Source: Cupriavidus agavae (GTDB lineage Bacteria > Pseudomonadota > Gammaproteobacteria > Burkholderiales > Burkholderiaceae). From it: a DNA stretch of 64,000 bases. The notes under the pieces are model-generated. The model did not search any database. It worked only from the letters and a program-made list of their open reading frames with translations, and was not told the DNA's origin. A program made the position numbers and the translations under genes. The first letter of the stretch is position 1, and each line of letters opens with the position of its first letter. The DNA lies in NCBI RefSeq assembly GCF_004217045.1, contig NZ_SGXM01000002.1:496001-560000 (forward strand), written 5' to 3'. Positions 25,355 through 32,611 of this stretch are shown here, in pieces.

Positions 25355-25819
25355 ATGACCGCCAAGACCCTCATCACCGCCGCCGCCCTCGCCGCCGCTT
25401 TCGTTGCAGGCGCTGCCCAGGCCGCCCCCGCCGCCCAGAAGGCCGGCGAAGTCTACGGCTACAGCTACCGCGTGCAGGACGCCCGCAGCTCGTTCACCGA
25501 CGGTGCCCGCACCGGCAAGTTCGACACCTTCAGCGAGGGTGCCCGCGTTGGCAAGACCGATCCCTACACCGATGGCGCCAAGGTCGGCGGCAAGTTCGAT
25601 CCGTACACCGACGGTGCCCGCATCGTGGCTGGCCTGGACCGGACCGGTGTTTCGGCCGAACCGTCGCGCCAGATCGATCCGTACCTCGACGGCGCCAAGG
25701 CTGCCCCGTTCGACCCCTACACCGGCGGTGCCCGCACCGTGGCCGGCCGTGACCGGACCGGCGTGTCGGCCGAACCGTCGCGCAGCTTCGACGTGTACAC
25801 CGACGGCGCCCTGGCCTGA
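25355..25819 (+). CDS. secreted protein with seven DGA repeats
   Basis: A 154-residue exported protein of unknown function. After a signal peptide (MTAKTLITAAALAAAFVAGA, ending AQAA) the mature protein is almost wholly repeats of aromatic-T/S-D/E-G-A-[RK]: FTDGAR, FSEGAR, YTDGAK, YTDGAR, YLDGAK, YTGGAR, YTDGAL, with the longer segment DRTGVSAEPSR occurring twice. The spaced Asp/Glu and Gly suggest a repetitive acidic surface, possibly cation binding. It heads a unit with a 33-aa membrane peptide and a TetR gene, under a promoter with an embedded palindrome. AGGAG precedes the ATG. Confidence 0.82.
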   Translation: MTAKTLITAAALAAAFVAGAAQAAPAAQKAGEVYGYSYRVQDARSSFTDGARTGKFDTFSEGARVGKTDPYTDGAKVGGKFDPYTDGARIVAGLDRTGVSAEPSRQIDPYLDGAKAAPFDPYTGGARTVAGRDRTGVSAEPSRSFDVYTDGALA

Positions 25820-25884
25820 GCGCCCGAGCGGTGGCCCGGCAACGTTAGCCGGTCCACCGCGGCCCGGATATCTGGAGTTTTGCA

Positions 25885-25986
25885 ATGAAATGGCGTGACA
25901 CGGCCCTGATCGTGGGTGGATGGGTGTTGCTGTGCTTCGGCACCGGAGCTGTATTTTCGTTTGTCGCGCAGTCGCTGTCCGTCTAG
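25885..25986 (+). CDS. 33-aa single-pass membrane peptide
   Basis: A short frame encoding a 33-residue peptide: MKWRDTALIVG followed by one hydrophobic span (GWVLLCFGTGAVFSFVAQSL) and a stop. Positively charged residues precede the span, favouring an N-in orientation. CTGGAG lies at good distance before ATG 25885. It sits 65 bp after the DGA-repeat gene and 62 bp before tetR on the same strand. A second tiny membrane peptide (51216-51365) is coupled to another DGA gene, which supports this one being real. Confidence 0.6.
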   Translation: MKWRDTALIVGGWVLLCFGTGAVFSFVAQSLSV

Positions 25987-26048
25987 CGATCCCTGGGACG
26001 GCGGCCAAACCGGAGGGTCCAAGGCTCACAAGGCCCCGGACGAATCTC

Positions 26049-26699
26049 ATGAAAACGCATTCCACACATGCCGCGCAGTCCGTGCGCGACCAGTTGCTGC
26101 AGCACGCTTCCGTGCTGATCCGGCAGCGCGGTTACAACGGATTCAGCTATCGCGACCTGGCGGAACTGGTGGGCGTGAAGACATCGAGCATTCACTATCA
26201 CTTTCCGGCCAAGGATGACCTGGTGCTCGAAGTGGTGCGGTTGTACCGCGAACGCTCGCAGGCGCGGCTGGCCGCGATCGATATCAGCCTGCCGCTGGCC
26301 GAGCAGGCGTGGCAGTACATTCGCCCCCTGCGCAGCGACATCGAGCTGAACCAGATCTGCCTGGCCGGCATGCTGTCCGCCGAGGTGCTGGCACTGCCCG
26401 ATGCGATCCGCGTGCCGCTGCAGGCGCACTACCGCATGAACGAGGACTGGATCGCCAGCCTGCTGCGCCGCGCCGAACAGGCACGCGGCGAGCGCTATCC
26501 GGTGCCGCCGGCGGCGCTGGCCACGGTGCTCTATGGCGCGATCCAGAACGGCATCATCACGGCGCGCATGTCGGGCTCGAAAGACCGGCTCGATGCGGCC
26601 GCCGACATGCTGATGGGCGCCGTGGGCAGCTCGCTGCAGACAGTGCAGGCCCACGTAGCCGACGAGGCCGCGAAGGTGGCCGAGGCCGTGCCCGCCTGA
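26049..26699 (+). CDS. TetR-family regulator of the DGA locus
   Basis: A 216-residue TetR regulator: HTH in VRDQLLQHASVLIRQRGYNG and YRDLAELVGVKTSSIHYHFP, then a helical ligand domain. It is the last gene of the DGA-repeat/membrane-peptide unit, and the two matching palindromes upstream of that unit are the expected operators, giving an autoregulated repressor circuit. ATG 26049 is chosen as the start of recognisable HTH sequence; the frame is open from 25920 but overlaps the membrane peptide. No strong ribosome site is seen. Confidence 0.86.
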   Translation: MKTHSTHAAQSVRDQLLQHASVLIRQRGYNGFSYRDLAELVGVKTSSIHYHFPAKDDLVLEVVRLYRERSQARLAAIDISLPLAEQAWQYIRPLRSDIELNQICLAGMLSAEVLALPDAIRVPLQAHYRMNEDWIASLLRRAEQARGERYPVPPAALATVLYGAIQNGIITARMSGSKDRLDAAADMLMGAVGSSLQTVQAHVADEAAKVAEAVPA

Positions 26700-26713
26700 C
26701 CGCAAGGTTCTGT

Positions 26714-26747
26714 GGCACCTGAGCCGCGCTGCAACGGCTCAGGTGCC
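26714..26747. terminator. bidirectional hairpin between tetR and xthA
   Basis: GGCACCTGAGCCG (26714-26726) and CGGCTCAGGTGCC (26735-26747) form a perfect 13-bp stem with an 8-nt loop. It spans the xthA stop codon and lies 15 bp past the tetR stop. No strong U-tract, so efficiency is uncertain. Confidence 0.55.
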
Positions 26748-27719
26748 TGACGTCCGCCGTCCCGCTCTCGCGGTGGACGTCCCTGTTTTCTCCGACGCCG
26801 GGTGCTTCCCGGCGGTTTTTTTGGGCGCGGACTTCTTCACCGGGGCTTTCTTCACCGGGGCCTTCTTCACCGGGACCTTCCCTGCGGCGGCCTTCTTCGC
26901 TGCCGGCGCCTTCTTCTTCGGTCCTCCCGCCCCGGTTTCGACGACAACCCATGTGGGCGCGTGGTCGCTCGCCTTTTCCTCGCCACGCACCCAGCGGTCC
27001 ACGCCGGCATCGCGCAGCTGCACGCCCGGTCCCAGCAGCAGATGGTCGATGCGCAGCCCCGAGTTGGTCTGCCAGTGCTGGCGGAAGTAATCCCAGAAGG
27101 TATAGATCCGCTCGTCGGGATACTGCTTGCGCAGCGCGTCGACCCAGCCCTGGGCGAGCAGGCGCCGGTAGCATTCGCGGCTCTCGGGCTGCAGCAGCGC
27201 GTCCTTGAGCCACGAGCGGGTGTTGTAGATGTCGTCGTCGGTGGGCACCACGTTGAAATCGCCGGCGATGACCACCGGATGGCCGCTATCGTGGAGCGTC
27301 TGCGCGTGGGAGATCAGCCGCTCGAACCATGCCAGCTTGTAGTCGAACTTCGGCCCCGGCTGCGGGTTGCCGTTGGGCAGGTACAGGCAAGCCACCAGCA
27401 CGCCCTCGACCGCCGCTTCCAGATAGCGGCTCTGGGTGTCGGGATTGTCGCCACCCTCGCCGCCCGGCAGCCCGCGGCGCACTTCCACGGGATCGGTGCC
27501 GCGCGCCAGGATCGCCACGCCGTTCCACGATTTCTGGCCCTGCCAGATCGCGCCATAGCCGGCCGCGCGAATTTCCTCGATCGGAAAGCCCTCGTCCACG
27601 GCCTTGAGTTCCTGCAGGCAGGCCACGTCCGGCTGCTCGCGTTCGAGCCAGGCCAGCAGCGACGCCAGGCGCGTGCGCACCCCGTTGATATTGAACGTGG
27701 CGATCTTCAGCGATGGCAT
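26739..27719 (-). CDS. xthA: exodeoxyribonuclease III with Lys/Ala-rich C-terminal tail
   Basis: A 326-residue AP endonuclease/3'-5' exonuclease of the EEP fold, acting in base-excision repair. Catalytic motifs are intact: TFNINGVRTRL, CLQELKA (metal-binding Glu), YLPNGN, GDFNVVPTDDD, and the C-terminal SDHAPTWV with its Asp-His. The enzyme core ends near residue 264; the remaining 60 residues are an extra tail, rich in K, A and P with PVKKA repeats (GGPKKKAPAAKK, then KVPVKKAPVKKAPVKKSAPK), resembling histone-H1-like basic tails and likely to add DNA affinity. A LexA box lies in the divergent promoter shared with the helicase gene. Confidence 0.92.
   Translation of the reverse strand: MPSLKIATFNINGVRTRLASLLAWLEREQPDVACLQELKAVDEGFPIEEIRAAGYGAIWQGQKSWNGVAILARGTDPVEVRRGLPGGEGGDNPDTQSRYLEAAVEGVLVACLYLPNGNPQPGPKFDYKLAWFERLISHAQTLHDSGHPVVIAGDFNVVPTDDDIYNTRSWLKDALLQPESRECYRRLLAQGWVDALRKQYPDERIYTFWDYFRQHWQTNSGLRIDHLLLGPGVQLRDAGVDRWVRGEEKASDHAPTWVVVETGAGGPKKKAPAAKKAAAGKVPVKKAPVKKAPVKKSAPKKTAGKHPASEKTGTSTARAGRRTSGT
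26831..26880. repeat. 15-bp tandem repeat in the xthA tail
   Basis: About three copies of a 15-bp unit (TTCTTCACCGGGGCC and variants) encode the PVKKA repeats of the exonuclease tail. Such an in-frame array can change length by slippage. Confidence 0.7.
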
Positions 27720-27810
27720 CGGCGTTTCTCCAGTTTTTGTGAGCTTCCTCGGGCGGACGGTGGCTCCATCATAAATTCCTGCGCGGCGGCTGCCTGTCGG
27801 TGTCCGATCA

Positions 27811-27826
27811 CTGTATATTCATACAG
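27811..27826. promoter_or_regulatory. LexA (SOS) box
   Basis: CTGTATATTCATACAG is a perfect palindrome matching the CTGT-N8-ACAG consensus of gamma- and betaproteobacterial LexA. It lies in the divergent promoter region between xthA (start 92 bp away) and the nuclease-helicase gene. Confidence 0.82.
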
Positions 27827-27853
27827 TTCTCGTTGCCATCCGCCGTTTGCGCC

Positions 27854-30241
27854 TTGTCCGTCACCCCCGCGCCCGTTCCTGTCGAACCACCCCGCTATAC
27901 CGTTGCCGTGCGCACGCTCTGTGAGTTCACGGCCAAGGCGGGCGATCTCGACCTGCGCTTCACGCCCTCGCCCACGTCGCAGGAGGGCGTGGCCGGGCAT
28001 GGCGTGGTCACGAGCCGGCGCGGCTCCGGGTATGAGGCCGAGGTCTCGCTGTCCGGCGATTTCGAGGGCCTGCGCGTGCGGGGCCGCGCCGATGGCTACG
28101 ATCCGGTGGCCAATCGCGTCGAGGAAATCAAGACCGTGCGCGGCGAGAAGCGCGAGATACCGCAGAACCATCAGGCACTGCACTGGGCGCAGGCCAAGAT
28201 CTATGGCTGGCTGCTCTGCGCATCGCGGAATCTTGAAAAGATCGAGGTGGCGCTGGTCTACTTCGACGTCATCAGCCAGCGCGAGCGCATGCTGAAGGCG
28301 CGCTTCGACGCCGCCACGCTACGCGAATTCTTCGAAGACAGTTGCCGCCGCTTCAAGGCGTGGGCCGAGCAGGAACTGGCGCATCGCACCGCCCGCGACG
28401 CGGGGCTGCAGACGCTGGCGTTTCCGCACGGCACGTTCCGCACCGGGCAGCGGTTGCTGGCTGAATCGGTCTACAAGGCCAACGTGGCGGCGCGCACGCT
28501 GCTGGCGCAGGCGCCCACCGGCATCGGCAAGTCGATCGGCACCGTGTTTCCGGCGCTCAAGGCCATGCCGGCGCAGCGGCTCGACAAGCTGTTCTTCCTC
28601 TCCGCGCGCTCCACGGGCCGCGCCGTGGCGCTGCACGCCACGGCGCAACTGCGGGGCGATGCCACGGGCTCCCCGCTGCGCGTGCTGGAACTGACCGCGC
28701 GCGACAAGGCGTGCGAGCATCCGGATCTGGCCTGCCATGGCGAATCGTGCCCGCTGGCCCAGGGGTTCTACGACCGCCTGCCCGCCGCCCGCGCCGCCGC
28801 CGCCCAGGCGCCGCTGCTCGACCGGCAAGCCACGCGCGAGATCGCCCGCGCGCATCAGGTCTGCCCCTACTACCTGGCCCAGGAGATGATCCGCTGGAGC
28901 GATCTGGTGGTGGCCGACTACAACTACTACTTCGACCGCAGCGCGTTGCTGTTTGCGCTGACGGCGCTCAACGAGTGGCGCGTCAGCGTGCTGGTGGACG
29001 AGGCGCACAACCTTGTCGAACGTGGCCGCGCGATGTACACGGCCACGCTGGACCATGCGGCCTTCCGGGGCGTGAGGCTGGCGGCGCCGGCGGTGCTCAA
29101 GCGGCCCATGGACAAGGTCTACCGGCAATGGAATGCGCTGGCGAAATCCGGCGCGGCCGCGTACGAAACGCGCGACGCCGAGCCGGCGGCCTTTGTCGAG
29201 GCGCTGGCGCAGCTCTGCACGGCGATCATCGACGACATCAGCGAGCATCCGCAGCGGCACGACGCGCTGCTGGAACGCTTCTACTTCGACGCGATGCATT
29301 TCCTGCGGCTGGCCGAGCAACTGACCGAATACGGCGGCAAGCACTCGCTGTTCGACATCACGCGCACGCCCCGGCTGCGCGCCGGCACCGATGCCGCGCT
29401 GTGCGTACGCAACCTGCTGCCCGCGCCGTACCTGGCGCCGCGCTTCGCCGGAGCCCACTCGACCACGCTGTTCTCCGCCACGCTCCAGCCAGCCGACTAC
29501 TACCGCAACCTGCTCGGCCTGCCGGCCAGCGCAGTCTGGGTCGAGGTGCCATCGCCGTTCACGGCGGACCAGCTCGACGTGCACGTGGCGCGCCATATCT
29601 CCACGCGCTACGCCCAGCGCCAGCGTTCGCTGCCGGCCATCGTCACGCTGATGGCCGACCAGTTCGCACGGCAGCCGGGCAACTATCTGGCGTTCTTCAG
29701 CAGCCATGAGTACCTGCAGCAGGCGGCCGCGCTGCTGGCGCGCGACCATCCCGGCATCCCGACCTGGGCGCAGGCACGCGGCATGAGCGAGGCGGGCCAG
29801 ACGGCGTTCCTCGACGCGTTCGCGCCGGGCGGCCAGGGCATCGGCTTCGCGGTGCTGGGCGGCGTGTTCTCGGAAGGCGTCGACCTGCCCGGCGACCGCC
29901 TGATCGGCGCCTTCGTGGCCACGCTGGGGCTGCCGCAGGTGAATCCGGTCAACGAGCAGTTGCGCGACCGGATGGAGGCCGTGTACGGGCAGGGCTACGA
30001 CTACGCCTACCTGTATCCGGGCCTCCGGAAGGTGGTGCAGGCGGCGGGCCGCGTGATCCGGACCCAGCAGGATCGCGGCGTGGTGTGGCTGATCGATGAC
30101 CGGTACGGACGCGCCGAAGTGAGGGATTTGCTGCCGGGGTGGTGGGATATCGGGTCGCGGCCATTTTCCCCTCTCCCGCAGGCGGGAGAGGGGCCAGGGG
30201 AGAGGGCCGGCGTTTCAAGCCCTGATGAGGCAACGGCATAG
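27854..30241 (+). CDS. DinG/XPD-type Fe-S DNA helicase with nuclease-like N-terminal domain
   Basis: A superfamily 2 helicase of about 795 residues. Walker A is PTGIGKS (221-227), four cysteines (C287, C294, C299, C337) fit an XPD-type 4Fe-4S cluster, and DEAH is at 382-385; the helicase end motif QAAGRVIRTQQDRG is present. The first 120 residues carry a PD-(D/E)xK-like pattern (D80, then E91-I-K93 in RADGYDPVANRVEEIKTVRG), as in nucleases such as Cas4, suggesting a nuclease-helicase fusion. The frame opens at GTG 27800, but the LexA box at 27811 would lie inside it; I use TTG 27854, close to the family start, though TTG 27833 or GTG 27908 are possible. The last about 25 residues are encoded by a dispersed palindrome. 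Confidence 0.85.
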   Translation: MSVTPAPVPVEPPRYTVAVRTLCEFTAKAGDLDLRFTPSPTSQEGVAGHGVVTSRRGSGYEAEVSLSGDFEGLRVRGRADGYDPVANRVEEIKTVRGEKREIPQNHQALHWAQAKIYGWLLCASRNLEKIEVALVYFDVISQRERMLKARFDAATLREFFEDSCRRFKAWAEQELAHRTARDAGLQTLAFPHGTFRTGQRLLAESVYKANVAARTLLAQAPTGIGKSIGTVFPALKAMPAQRLDKLFFLSARSTGRAVALHATAQLRGDATGSPLRVLELTARDKACEHPDLACHGESCPLAQGFYDRLPAARAAAAQAPLLDRQATREIARAHQVCPYYLAQEMIRWSDLVVADYNYYFDRSALLFALTALNEWRVSVLVDEAHNLVERGRAMYTATLDHAAFRGVRLAAPAVLKRPMDKVYRQWNALAKSGAAAYETRDAEPAAFVEALAQLCTAIIDDISEHPQRHDALLERFYFDAMHFLRLAEQLTEYGGKHSLFDITRTPRLRAGTDAALCVRNLLPAPYLAPRFAGAHSTTLFSATLQPADYYRNLLGLPASAVWVEVPSPFTADQLDVHVARHISTRYAQRQRSLPAIVTLMADQFARQPGNYLAFFSSHEYLQQAAALLARDHPGIPTWAQARGMSEAGQTAFLDAFAPGGQGIGFAVLGGVFSEGVDLPGDRLIGAFVATLGLPQVNPVNEQLRDRMEAVYGQGYDYAYLYPGLRKVVQAAGRVIRTQQDRGVVWLIDDRYGRAEVRDLLPGWWDIGSRPFSPLPQAGEGPGERAGVSSPDEATA
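30168..30193. repeat. GC-rich dispersed palindrome, copy 5 (inside helicase CDS)
   Basis: CCCCTCTCCCGC (30168-30179) and GCGGGAGAGGGG (30182-30193) are perfect arms. It lies within the last 75 bases of the helicase frame and encodes FSPLPQAGEG. A further degenerate CCCTCTCCC copy follows just after the stop (about 30249-30257). Confidence 0.8.
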
Positions 30242-30343
30242 CATCCTCCCGCCCTCTCCCCCACCCCTCGCGCGGGCCTGAGGTGCTTGCACGCAATATG
30301 CTTGTCACTGGCAGAATCCCCCAATCACCTCCCGGAGCCCGCC

Positions 30344-30676
30344 ATGCCCATGACCACCACCTTCGCCGCCACCGAGCCGACCCGTGCCGAGATCGATGCC
30401 AGATCCGGCCCGCTGGTGCTCGAATTCGGCACGCCGTGGTGCGGCTTCTGCCTGCGGGCGCAGCCGTTGATCGAGGCCGCGTTTCGCCAGCATGGGGATT
30501 TGCCGCATATCAAGGTGGAGGACGGCAGCGGCCGGCCGCTGGGCCGGTCGTTCCGCGTGAAGCTGTGGCCGACGCTGGTGTTCCTGCGCGACGGCCAGGA
30601 AGTGGGCAGGCTGGTGCGACCCCAGTCAGCGCAGGAGATTGCCGACGCGATGGCGGGCCTCGGCCAAGCGGGCTAG
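30344..30676 (+). CDS. thioredoxin-family protein
   Basis: A 110-residue cytosolic thioredoxin-fold protein with the active site W-C-G-F-C (C33, C36) and the cis-proline region KLWPTLVFLRDG. The CGFC centre is not the usual CGPC, which tends to shift redox potential. CGGAG precedes ATG 30344. Its stop overlaps the end of the convergent Lrp gene by 4 bp. Partner unknown. Confidence 0.85.
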   Translation: MPMTTTFAATEPTRAEIDARSGPLVLEFGTPWCGFCLRAQPLIEAAFRQHGDLPHIKVEDGSGRPLGRSFRVKLWPTLVFLRDGQEVGRLVRPQSAQEIADAMAGLGQAG

Positions 30677-31146
30677 ACGTCGAGCGGCATCGCGCTCGTG
30701 CACTTGATCTCGTCCAGGCATACGCTCGATTTCACGCCGCTGACGCCCGGAATCCGCATCAGCGTATCGAGCAGGAAGTCCGACAGCGACTTCAGGTCTT
30801 TCGCCACCACCTTCAGCACATAGTCGATATCGCCGGTCACCGAAAAGCATTCCTGGATCTGCGCCAGCTCGGCCACCAGGCTTTTGAACTTCGAGAGGTC
30901 GCGGATATGCCCGCGCTCCATCGTCACGTGGATGAACGCGGTCACGCCAAACCCCAGTCCCGCGCTGTCGAGCCGCGCTTCGTAGCGCTTGATGATGCCG
31001 GTCTCCTCCAGGCGGCGATGGCGCCGCAGCGTCTGGGCCGGTGACAGGCTGATCGCCTCGGCCAGCTCCAGATTGGAGATCCGGCCATGCTCCTGCAGCA
31101 TGCCAAGCAAGCGCCGGTCGGTGCGGTCAAGGTCGTTTTGCTGCAT
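30673..31146 (-). CDS. Lrp/AsnC-family regulator
   Basis: A 157-residue Lrp-type regulator: HTH at residues about 5-60 (LDRTDRRLLGMLQEHGRISN, LELAEAISLSPAQTLRRHRR) and the C-terminal RAM/ACT-like amino-acid binding domain (CFSVTGDIDYVLKVVAKDLKSL). It is divergent from hpd, so control of tyrosine catabolism by an aromatic amino acid is likely. The 203-bp gap between them contains the palindrome TTTCGCGAAA at 31168-31177, a possible binding element. Confidence 0.88.
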   Translation of the reverse strand: MQQNDLDRTDRRLLGMLQEHGRISNLELAEAISLSPAQTLRRHRRLEETGIIKRYEARLDSAGLGFGVTAFIHVTMERGHIRDLSKFKSLVAELAQIQECFSVTGDIDYVLKVVAKDLKSLSDFLLDTLMRIPGVSGVKSSVCLDEIKCTSAMPLDV

Positions 31147-31349
31147 TTCCGTTTCCTCCGGGCGATGTTTCGCGAAATTTTATCTCATATCCGAGGGTTT
31201 CCCTGCGGCGCTAACGAAATCCTATTTTGCACGGCGAGAACTACAATTTCCTCACATTGCGCTACGCCGCAGGCGCCTCAAAAGCCACTTGCGCAGCGTC
31301 TCGCTGAAATACGATTTCTACTCCCTACTCGCCCCCGCGCGCACCGACC

Positions 31350-32423
31350 ATGGCCGATCTGTTTGAAAACCCGATGCAACTGCAAGGCTTCGAGTTCGTC
31401 GAATTCGCCTCGCCCACGCCCAACGTTCTCGAACCGCTGTTCGAGAAAATGGGTTTCTCGCTGGTGGCCCGGCATCGCTCCAAGGATGTGCTGCTGTTCC
31501 GCCAGGGCGACATCAACTTCATCGTCAATAACGAACCGCACAGCGAGGCCGCCTATTTCGCCGCCGAGCATGGCCCCAGCGCCTGCGGCATGGCGTTCCG
31601 GGTCAAGGATTCGCACAAGGCTTACAACCGCGCGCTGATGCTGGGCGCCCAGCCGATCGAGATTGCCACGGGTCCGATGGAACTGCGCCTGCCGGCCATC
31701 AAGGGCATTGGCGGCGCGCCGCTGTACCTGATCGACCGTTTCGAGGACGGCAAGTCGATCTATGACATCGATTTCGAATTCATCGAGGGCGTGGACCGCC
31801 GCCCCAAGGGCCACGGCCTGAAGCTGGTGGACCACCTGACGCACAACGTCTACCGTGGCCGCATGGCCTACTGGGCCAACTTCTACGAACGCCTGTTCAA
31901 CTTCCGCGAAATCCGCTATTTCGACATCCAGGGCGAATACACCGGCCTGACCTCGAAGGCCATGACCGCGCCGGACGGCATGATCCGCATCCCGCTGAAC
32001 GAGGAATCGTCGAAGGGTGCCGGGCAGATTGAAGAATTTCTGATGGCGTTCAATGGCGAAGGCATCCAGCACATTGCCTTCCTGGTGGACAACCTGATCG
32101 AGGTCATCGACAACCTGCAGATGTCCGGCGTGGACCTGATGACGGCCCCGAACGACTATTACTACCAGGCACTCGACACCCGCCTGCCGGGCCACAACCA
32201 GCCGGTTGACCAGCTCAAGGCGCGCGGCATCCTGATGGACGGCACCACCGAGAACGGCAAGCCCCGCCTGCTGCTGCAGATCTTCTCGAAAGGCGTGCTC
32301 GGCCCGGTGTTCTTCGAGTTCATCCAGCGCGCGGGCGACGATGGCTTCGGCGAAGGCAACTTCAAGGCGCTGTTCGAGTCACTTGAGCGCGACCAGATCG
32401 AGCGCGGCACGCTGAAAGTGTGA
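31350..32423 (+). CDS. hpd: 4-hydroxyphenylpyruvate dioxygenase
   Basis: A 357-residue Fe(II) enzyme converting 4-hydroxyphenylpyruvate to homogentisate, the second step of tyrosine degradation. Two VOC halves are present; the C-terminal catalytic half carries the metal ligands H in VDHLTHNV, H in [10 protein letters not shown] and E in VFFEFIQR. Length is normal for the bacterial enzyme. It lies divergent from an Lrp regulator and upstream of an amino-acid permease and an aromatic aminotransferase, which supplies its substrate. hmgA and downstream genes are not in the window. Confidence 0.95.
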   Translation: MADLFENPMQLQGFEFVEFASPTPNVLEPLFEKMGFSLVARHRSKDVLLFRQGDINFIVNNEPHSEAAYFAAEHGPSACGMAFRVKDSHKAYNRALMLGAQPIEIATGPMELRLPAIKGIGGAPLYLIDRFEDGKSIYDIDFEFIEGVDRRPKGHGLKLVDHLTHNVYRGRMAYWANFYERLFNFREIRYFDIQGEYTGLTSKAMTAPDGMIRIPLNEESSKGAGQIEEFLMAFNGEGIQHIAFLVDNLIEVIDNLQMSGVDLMTAPNDYYYQALDTRLPGHNQPVDQLKARGILMDGTTENGKPRLLLQIFSKGVLGPVFFEFIQRAGDDGFGEGNFKALFESLERDQIERGTLKV

Positions 32424-32518
32424 CCCCGGCGCCCGGATTCCGGTCCGGGTTGCGCCAGATCCCTGTTTTTCCAACCGTCTGCCGGTATCCTCTCGGGTTG
32501 CCGGCGCGGACCCCTGCG

Positions 32519-32548
32519 CGCCGGCGTTACCCGCGCCGGCGCCTTTTT
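32519..32548 (+). terminator. probable Rho-independent terminator after hpd
   Basis: Two CGCCGGCG arms (32519-32526, 32534-32541) form a GC-rich hairpin followed by CC and five T, about 100 bp past the hpd stop and 64 bp before the permease. Confidence 0.55.
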
Positions 32549-32611
32549 CAAAGCGCCCGTTGACAGAGGCGCGCGCCATTCCACAAGAATGGGTAGAGGA
32601 CAGACAACTCC

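Noticed and set aside
27800..27853. Helicase start at GTG 27800
   Set aside because: It would place a consensus LexA operator inside the coding region, and the encoded residues do not resemble the family start.
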